DNA from: Elephas maximus indicus
Lineage: Eukaryota > Chordata > Mammalia > Proboscidea > Elephantidae
Length of the DNA: 64,000 bases
NCBI RefSeq assembly: GCF_024166365.1
Contig: NC_064819.1
Coordinates: 111,582,293-111,646,292, forward strand
Direction: 5' to 3'
Shown here piece after piece: positions 57,796 through 64,000 of the stretch. The position numbers and the translations under genes are program-made. Numbering within the stretch: the first letter of the stretch is position 1; each line of letters opens with the position of its first letter. The notes under the pieces were generated by a model, which saw only the letters and a program-made list of their open reading frames with translations, searched no databases and was not told the DNA's origin.

Positions 57796-58249
57796 AAAAT
57801 GCATTTTCTTTAGTGTTTTAATATTAGGGAGAATATATTTTCTCATTTGTTTTAGTATAGCTGTATAAGCTGTGATTAATCTCTAGTCCTTGGAAAATGG
57901 TGCAGGCTTTGTTCAAAATATAGCTGAGCAGCCTGTTCCGCTCTTAAACATAACAAACACCCTAATGCCTTACAACACGTTTTCCCCTATTCAAAATAGG
58001 TGATTGAGAGCTTGACATGACTAACGCCATAGTGATGCTCTAAGTAATCTCTCAACATTTTTTAATTGCACCAGCTGCACGGTCTTTTCCAAAGGGGTGC
58101 GGAGCTATCTCAGCTCCTGTGGCCTTGGTTTCTCTTCTTCTTTCTTTGTTCTCTTGAGAAATGGCCTTCAGTCTGCAAACCAACAGGAAGCCTTTCTTTC
58201 TTGCTCCCTATCTCAGCCACAGTGGACTTGGCAAAACAGCCCCACTAGC

Positions 58250-58582
58250 TGAGAGATTCTTATGAGAGTTTTTCAGCCTGTTATAAATATACTGATTAGA
58301 GTCCAGGTGCCTGACATGTTTATCTTTAGTTTAATAAAGAGTTTTTGTAGTTGTTTTGTGATGTATAAGACCATCTGTGGACTAAGTGCTCAAAACATTA
58401 GGTAACCCTGATCTTTCCCATATAAAATGCTCCCATCAACCCTTTAGGGCAGTCAGAATTTGGGAGAAATTTAACCCCCTCTGTCTCTTGAATACCAGTA
58501 TTCAATAAAGCCTTCTTACTGCTTACCTCTTCCTGTCTCAGTACTGGCTTTGCAGCAGGTGACTCGAACCCGCAATTTACAG
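58250..58582 (+). mobile_element. Possible ERV LTR remnant
   Basis: CCCATATAAAATG (TATA-like) and CAGTATTCAATAAAGCC (polyadenylation signal) are spaced as in an LTR, ending near GACTCGAACCCGC. Left edge and family not resolved. Confidence 0.45.
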
Positions 58583-58584
58583 TA

Positions 58585-58740
58585 ACAGGTTGACAATATG
58601 AACCCACCAGCCACTCAGCAGGAGAAAATACCTGGTGATCTGCTCCCATAAGGATTAAAAAAATACAACCTAGAAAACCCTATGGGGCAGTTCTACTCTG
58701 TCATATAGTGTCTGACCTGATTGGTACACAACAACAACAA
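58585..58740 (+). mobile_element. AfroSINE, old, 5'-truncated
   Basis: TATGAACCCACCAGCCACTC and TATGGGGCAGTTCTACTCTGTC with (CAA)n end. Confidence 0.83.
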
Positions 58741-59128
58741 TAATCCATCTATAAATAAATATCTATTCTTTATATACTCCATCAATACACAACTATGTGA
58801 TGATCAGTAATTTTTATTTTCTTACATGTTTATATACTTCTAAATTTTATACAATGAACATGCATCACTTTTATAATTAGGAAAAAATAAATTAAGGAAA
58901 TAGCCACCCCAATAATATGTTGGTTGCTCTACAGATGTGAGCACTAATTTTTAAGAATTAGCAAAGCACCTCACTGTCTTTGCTTCTATTAACATTTCAC
59001 TAGGTCACTCCCATTGTTCTCCACTTAGAATCTGAGACCTCCCTGAGTGTGCACTTAGCAATGCTCTAACTTGGCCTTCTTCCTTCCCTATGGGCTGCTG
59101 AATTATCCACTCAGTGTTCAGAAGGTAG

Positions 59129-59407
<279 letters not shown>

Positions 59408-59654
59408 GCAGCTGAAACAGTTTTGAAGCAGTCCAAGGGACTCGAACCTGTTTTTTCTGGCAAGGGATTTTCCCTGGCACCACACTAGAGGTTGTTAGGA
59501 GTGTGTTGCCTTTATGTGATTTTACTTGTAGGCTGTTACCCAGCCACTTCTTCAGCAGGTCTGACCTGTCAGTTGATCTGGAAGTCTGGCCTGGGTGTTC
59601 TCATATGGGTGTTGCCTCCATGCTAATGCCTGCTGTCCACAAGAATTGCCAAAA

Positions 59655-60371
59655 CCAAGACCAAACCCGCTGCCATCTAGTCAATTCAAGTGCATGACTG
59701 ACTACCCCATGTGTTACAGAGTGGAACTTTACTTCACGGGCTTTTTCAAGGCCATGATCTTTCAGAAGCAGATTGTCAGACCCGTCTTCTGTGGTGCAAT
59801 GGGGTGGTTTCAAGATACCAACCTTTAGGTTAGTGTTGTTGTTAGGTGCTGTCAAGTCAATTGCAACTTATAGCAACCCTATATACAATAGAATGAACAC
59901 TGACCAGTCCTGCGCCATCCTCACAATCATTGTTATGTTTAATCCCAGTGTTGTAGCCACTGTGTCAATCTATCTTGTGGAAGGTCTTCCTCTTTTTCGC
60001 GGACCCTCTACTTTATCAAGCATGATGTCCTTCTCCAGGGACTGGTCCCTCCTGATGACATGTCCAAAGTATGTGAGATGAAGTCTCACCATCTTGCTTC
60101 TAATGAGCATTCTGGTTGTACTTCTTCCAAGACAGATTTGTTTGTTCTTTTGGCATCCATGATATATTCAATATTCTTCACCAACACCACAATTCAAAGG
60201 TGTCAATTCTTCTTTCTTCCTTATTCATTGTCCAGCTTCCACATGCACATGAGGCAATTGAAAACACCATGGCTTGGGTCAAGTGCACCTTAGTCCTTAA
60301 AGAGACATCTTTGCTTTTTAACACTTAGGTTAATAGTCTGGTACAAACCGCTTATACCACCCAGGGACCTA
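59655..60371 (-). mobile_element. AfroSINE split by RTE, downstream of ANKRD66
   Basis: SINE arms 59655-59835 and 60326-60371 (CCGCTTATACCACCCAGGGACC). TTAGGTTA borders the intervening RTE on both sides. Confidence 0.87.
59836..60325 (-). mobile_element. 5'-truncated RTE fragment
   Basis: GTTGTTGTTAGGTGCTGTC tail, CCTTCTCCAGGGACTGGTCC, ending in CTTTTTAACACTTAGG. Inserted in the SINE. Confidence 0.92.
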
Positions 60372-61541
60372 CAAGAATTATCAGGAGGGGACCAATGTCA
60401 GCTACTTGCATTTTGTCATCAGATTCGCACTGTATCTTCTGACACTTCCCCAATATGCAATGCAAAAAAAAAGTAACAACAAATCTCAAAAATTCTCATT
60501 ATATGCATTTTAGTCAATCTATAAAAAAAGAAATATTCACTATCACATAGACCAAGTAAAGAAGTGAACAAAATGGATTTTCTGCTTTCCAGCTATTTTG
60601 TGGGCATTTTCCCTATGATACGTCTGCCTAAGATGAATAGTCAGGGCATCGGAACAGCTCAGTGGGAAAAACCCTGAGATGAATTAATTTCATCTCACAT
60701 AACTAATTAAAGAAAGCATAAAATAATGAAAACTGTGGCTGCAGATCTATTTTTTAAGTTGTACTTTTATGAAATCAAAATACAGATCAGGTTACAGCAT
60801 CCAAATGGAGATGTGCAATGAATATAAAGTACTAATCAGATTTTGAAGGCTTAGTACAAAAGATCATGTAAAATATCATTAATAACATTTCATATTGATT
60901 ATACATTGCAGTGATACTATTTTGGACATTGAGTTAAATAAAATATATTATTAAATTGAATTTTCCCTCTACTATTTCACTTCTTAAAAAATGTGACTAC
61001 TAGAAGTTTAAAATTTCTAAAATCTTTTGGCTTGCATTTTAATTCTATGGACAGCATTGTTATAGAACACAGACAACATTTAAAGCCTCCCTGACGAGGT
61101 TGGTCTGGTATATTTGACTTTAATTGGGTACTCCACATTCTAGTACGAATTTCCCTGTCTATATCTCCAGCCACTTAACCTATTTATTACACATTCCTCT
61201 ATTAATGCTTGTGTTAGTACAGGTTATGTCTGGCTTGAATTTTCCAAAAGGACAAAAATGCTTGAACATCTTAGAAGAAAGTAGTGTAGCTAGAGGGAAT
61301 ACCTTTTCTAGTGCTTATTTACCCCCTGAGCATCAATACCCTTTCTCTACGCTCTGCAATTCACAGGGCTGGTTCCTAGTTGCCATGGTTGTTCTAGTCC
61401 TCAGTGATTGGATCAGGGGAAAACATCTAACTGAAACTGGGCCAATAAGATTTTTCTCCTGGGAACTTGAAGAGAAGTCTTCATGAGACGTTGGGCCGGT
61501 AGCATACAACTTCAAAAGTGTGGAGTGGCCAAATTATACAA
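60372..61541. other. Downstream of ANKRD66, nothing recognised
   Basis: ATTAAA (about 60706) and AATAAA (about 60938) are possible ANKRD66 polyadenylation signals; neither is confirmed. Confidence 0.4.
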
Positions 61542-61772
61542 TGGGGCTTAGGTGGCATTAAAAAAACAAAAGAACCTGTTGCCATCGAGTCAATTCCGAC
61601 TCATAGCAACCCTACAGGAGAGTGGCTAAGAGCTACAGCTGCTACCCAAAAGGTCAGCAGTTTGAATCCACCAGGCTGTCCTTGGAAACCATATGGGACA
61701 GTTCTACTCTGTCCTACAGGATCACTATGAGTTGGAATCGACTTGATGGCAGTGGATTTGGGTTTGAGATTC
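61542..61772 (+). mobile_element. AfroSINE interrupted by a SINE-tail fragment
   Basis: Head GGGGCTTAGGTGGCA is cut at 61558 and resumes AGTGGCTAAGAGCTACAGC at about 61613. Tail ATGAGTTGGAATCGACTTGATGG. Confidence 0.8.
61560..61612 (-). mobile_element. Inserted antisense AfroSINE 3' fragment
   Basis: GTTGCCATCGAGTCAATTCCGACTCATAGC in antisense inside the plus-strand copy. Confidence 0.8.
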
Positions 61773-61774
61773 TG

Positions 61775-61915
61775 TACTAAGCACTTTACACATATCATAT
61801 CTAATCTGCATGACACATCTGCAAGCAGGTATCATTATCCCTAATTGACATATAACTGAGGTTCTGAGAGGTTAAGTGACTTGCCGTAAAGTCACCTGGC
61901 TGCTGTTGCAACACA
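61775..61915 (+). mobile_element. MIR
   Basis: GTACTAAGCACTTTACACATATC and TGAGGTTCTGAGAGGTTAAGTGACTTGCC. Confidence 0.88.
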
Positions 61916-61929
61916 GGTGTCAAACTTTA

Positions 61930-62300
61930 AAGCCTGCCTGGATTTGGACAGAGCTCTGACCCTTCAGGCTGTGGCACCTTGGGCAGATTGCTTAATTTCT
62001 AGTTTCCCCATATGCAAACTGGGATAATAACAGTGTGTATTGCATAGGGTACTGTTATTGTGTACCCTCGAGTCGATTCTGGCTCATAGCAGCCCCGTAT
62101 GACAGAGTAGAACTGCCCCATAGGGTTTCCTAGCCTGTAAGCTTTATGGAAGGAGATTGCCAGCTCTTTTCTTCCGTGGAGCCTCTGGGGGGGCTCGAAC
62201 CACTGACCTTTCGGTTTACAGTCCAGTGCTTAAACTTTGCACCACCAGGGCTCCTTCTACAGGGTGTGGTGAGGATTAAATAAGAGCTTCTATGTTAAGC
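61930..62300 (+). mobile_element. MIR split by AfroSINE
   Basis: GCACCTTGGGCAGATTGC and CTGGGATAATAACAG on the left; GGTGTGGTGAGGATTAAATAAGAG on the right. Confidence 0.83.
62055..62257 (-). mobile_element. AfroSINE in MIR
   Basis: TACCCTCGAGTCGATTCTGG; long form. Confidence 0.92.
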
Positions 62301-62425
62301 TCTCCGAAAAGCAGGAGCTGTGCATATACTTTTTTGGTTTTCCCCATAGGACTTAGCACTATGCTGAGCACATGTTATACTCAATACACAGTTCTTGACT
62401 GAATTAAGGTCACTAAGTATTTTCT

Positions 62426-62721
62426 CTGGGAGCATTGGTAGTTCAGGAGTAGAGTTCTCACCTTCCATCAGGAGACCTGGGCCAATGCACTTCATGTGCT
62501 GCCACCACCAATCTGTCACCGGAGGCTTGCATATTGCTATGATGCTGGGCAGGAAGAAAGGCCTGACAGTTCACTTCTGAAAATAAGCCAGTGAAAACCC
62601 TATGAATCACAATGATTCAATTCACGAACCGATCATGGACGTGGCGCAGCATTTTGTTCTCCTGTGCATGGGGCCACCATGAGTTGGGGTCAACTTGACG
62701 GCAGCCAATGACAACAACAGC
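62426..62721 (+). mobile_element. SINE with tRNA-Gly-like head and RTE tail, 11-bp perfect TSD
   Basis: AAGTATTTTCT flanks it at 62415-62425 and 62722-62732. The head GCATTGGTAGTTCAGGAGTAG follows the 5' half of tRNA-Gly(GCC), including its A box, and GACCTGGGCCAATGCAC the 3' acceptor end; about 12 nt around the T-loop/B box are missing. The body differs from AfroSINE. The tail (GGGGCCACCATGAGTTGG, AACTTGACGGCAGC, then ACAACAACAG) is of RTE type. A second copy is at 18080-18315. Confidence 0.85.
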
Positions 62722-62944
62722 AAGTATTTTCTAGATGAGAATGAGGAAAGATTTTTCCCCCCATACTATGAAAATAACCTCAAAGAACATGTACCAAAGT
62801 ATGTGAAAATTAAGGATGACGTTCTCTGCAACTTGATGAGCTTGAACCTTTCCGTCTTCCAAGCCTAATCTTCAGGCACAGGTTTCATTTTAACTTTAGT
62901 TGCTGAGCTGATTGCAGAGGCAGATAATAGATGCTTCTGTTTAC

Positions 62945-63115
62945 TCACCATTGATCCTAGGCCAGGTGTTTTGTATCAATCTCTTCAAAACATCATACTA
63001 ATCCTGTAAGTTAAATATGTTTCGAGATAAAGAAATGGAAGTTTAGTGAAGTCATTTGTCTGAAATCAAGCCACCAATAAATTACTGATGCAAGTAATTT
63101 AGCTGCACCCTTGAT
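62945..63115 (+). mobile_element. MIR, diverged
   Basis: CTAATCCTGTAAGTTAAATATG and GTTTAGTGAAGTCATTTGTC in MIR order. Confidence 0.55.
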
Positions 63116-63591
63116 TACTTGAGCCAATTCTTTTACAGTTCTCATGGGCTAATTTTTTTTTTTTTTTTTTTGATTTAGCTGAGTTCTTCATTCTCAGTCT
63201 TTATCCAAAGTGTTCCTGGGAAACTTGACATTTCTGATCTCAGTTTTCTTTTCTATAAATATAGCATTCACAGATGACATGGCTCTCTAGCTAGTAAATC
63301 CCAAAGGATCCGTATTTTTTTAAAAAAAAAGTTATTATAACTAGTTATGTCACTGGATTGCAAACATGCCAGTGAGGGCTTTGAAAGAGTAATGCTTAAA
63401 AAATAACTAAAAGAAACCAATTGTTCTTACAAAATAGGACTGACCTAACTCAAACATCAAATTTTTACTTTGGCTGAAATTGTACCAATTTAGTAAGACA
63501 ACCCTTGTTCCTCTATGCTAATCTGACTCTGACTGCTGGTTTGACACAGTTTTTGATTAATAAAAGTTGGGGAAACATAAGAACATTAAAA

Positions 63592-63743
63592 GGAGCCCTG
63601 GTGGAACAGTGGTTAAGAGCTCAGGCTGCTGACCAAAAAGTGGGCAGTTTGAATCCACCAGCCATTCCTTGGAAACTCTATGGGACAGTTCTGGGTTGCT
63701 ATGAGTCAGAATTGACTCGAGGGCACACAACAACAACAACAAA
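63592..63743 (+). mobile_element. AfroSINE with (CAA)n tail and TSD
   Basis: AACATTAAAAG and GACATTAAAAG flank it. Core shortened (GACAGTTCTGGGTTGC). Confidence 0.92.
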
Positions 63744-63754
63744 GACATTAAAAG

Positions 63755-64000
63755 GTTAATAAGAGAATACTACAAACAACTCCATGCCCATAATTTGACA
63801 ACTTTTAGGAAATGGAAAGATTCCTTGAAAGCAAAATTTACCAAAGCTCACTAAAGAAGAAACAGATAACCTAAATAGTTCTGTACCTATATGAAAATTG
63901 AATTTGTAGTTAAAAATCACCCAACATAGAAAATCCCATACCTAGATGTCTTCACTGGCAAATTCTACCAGCCATTTAAGAAAGAATAAATACCAATTCT
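63755..64000 (+). mobile_element. L1 ORF2 fragment running off the window
   Basis: ATACTACAAACAACTCCATGCCC and GATGTCTTCACTGGCAAATTCTACCAG match L1 ORF2; diverged with stops. Extends past 64000. Confidence 0.85.

Noticed and set aside
62429-62490. Possible functional tRNA-Gly gene
   Set aside because: The T-loop/B-box region is deleted and the sequence continues into a SINE body with a TSD, so it is a SINE head.

Overview
This is mammalian nuclear DNA from an afrotherian, most likely an elephant or another paenungulate. Three things support this. About 40 copies of the tRNA-derived AfroSINE are present, recognisable by an AGTTCTACTCTGTCCTATAG core and a GTCGGAATCGACTCGACGGC tail. Several RTE-type (BovB-related) LINEs share that 3' tail and end in (AAC)n. 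L1, L2, MIR, MaLR LTR, MER20/MER5A and other ancient mammalian repeats fill much of the rest. The species call is inference from repeat content; no database was searched.

Two host genes can be supported. At 19.08-19.74 kb lies a CpG island. On its minus strand, about 19.27-19.40 kb, the sequence closely resembles the 5' UTR exon of PLA2G7 (plasma PAF-acetylhydrolase / Lp-PLA2) as I remember it from human. That gene would run leftward, so 1-19.2 kb would be its repeat-rich first intron; I found no coding exon there. On the plus strand, ANKRD66 (ankyrin repeat domain 66) is present as three coding exons at 42.5, 44.7 and 59.2 kb. With consensus splice sites they join into an uninterrupted 196-residue protein. 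PLA2G7 and ANKRD66 are adjacent and divergent in human (6p12), which supports both calls.

Layout: 0.6-2.2 kb, a MIR holding a four-level nest of AfroSINEs and a twin-primed RTE; 2.2-8.3 kb, SINEs, MER20, an old L1 and an MLT1 LTR; 8.9-9.95 kb, a SINE interrupted by an LTR that is itself interrupted by a SINE; 10.7-14.2 kb, two RTE fragments around unrecognised sequence; 15.5-19.07 kb, L2, MIR and SINEs; 19.1-19.7 kb, CpG island; 20.5-27.4 kb, RTE fragment, antisense ERV LTR, SINEs and an L1 made of a 5' UTR joined to an ORF2 piece; 27.5-34 kb, an L1 carrying serial SINEs and a near-complete RTE; 34-42 kb, L2, old L1, LTRs and a hAT transposon; 42.4-59.4 kb, ANKRD66, whose last intron holds a 7.55 kb full-length antisense L1 with a 16-bp target-site duplication and a solo ERV LTR; 59.6-64 kb, more nested SINE/RTE, a tRNA-Gly-headed SINE and the edge of another L1.

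I see no new enzymatic or defence-like system. The interest lies in the layered transposon history, where many target-site duplications can be read directly, in two SINE families sharing an RTE-type tail, and in a GC heptamer repeat at the presumed PLA2G7 promoter.
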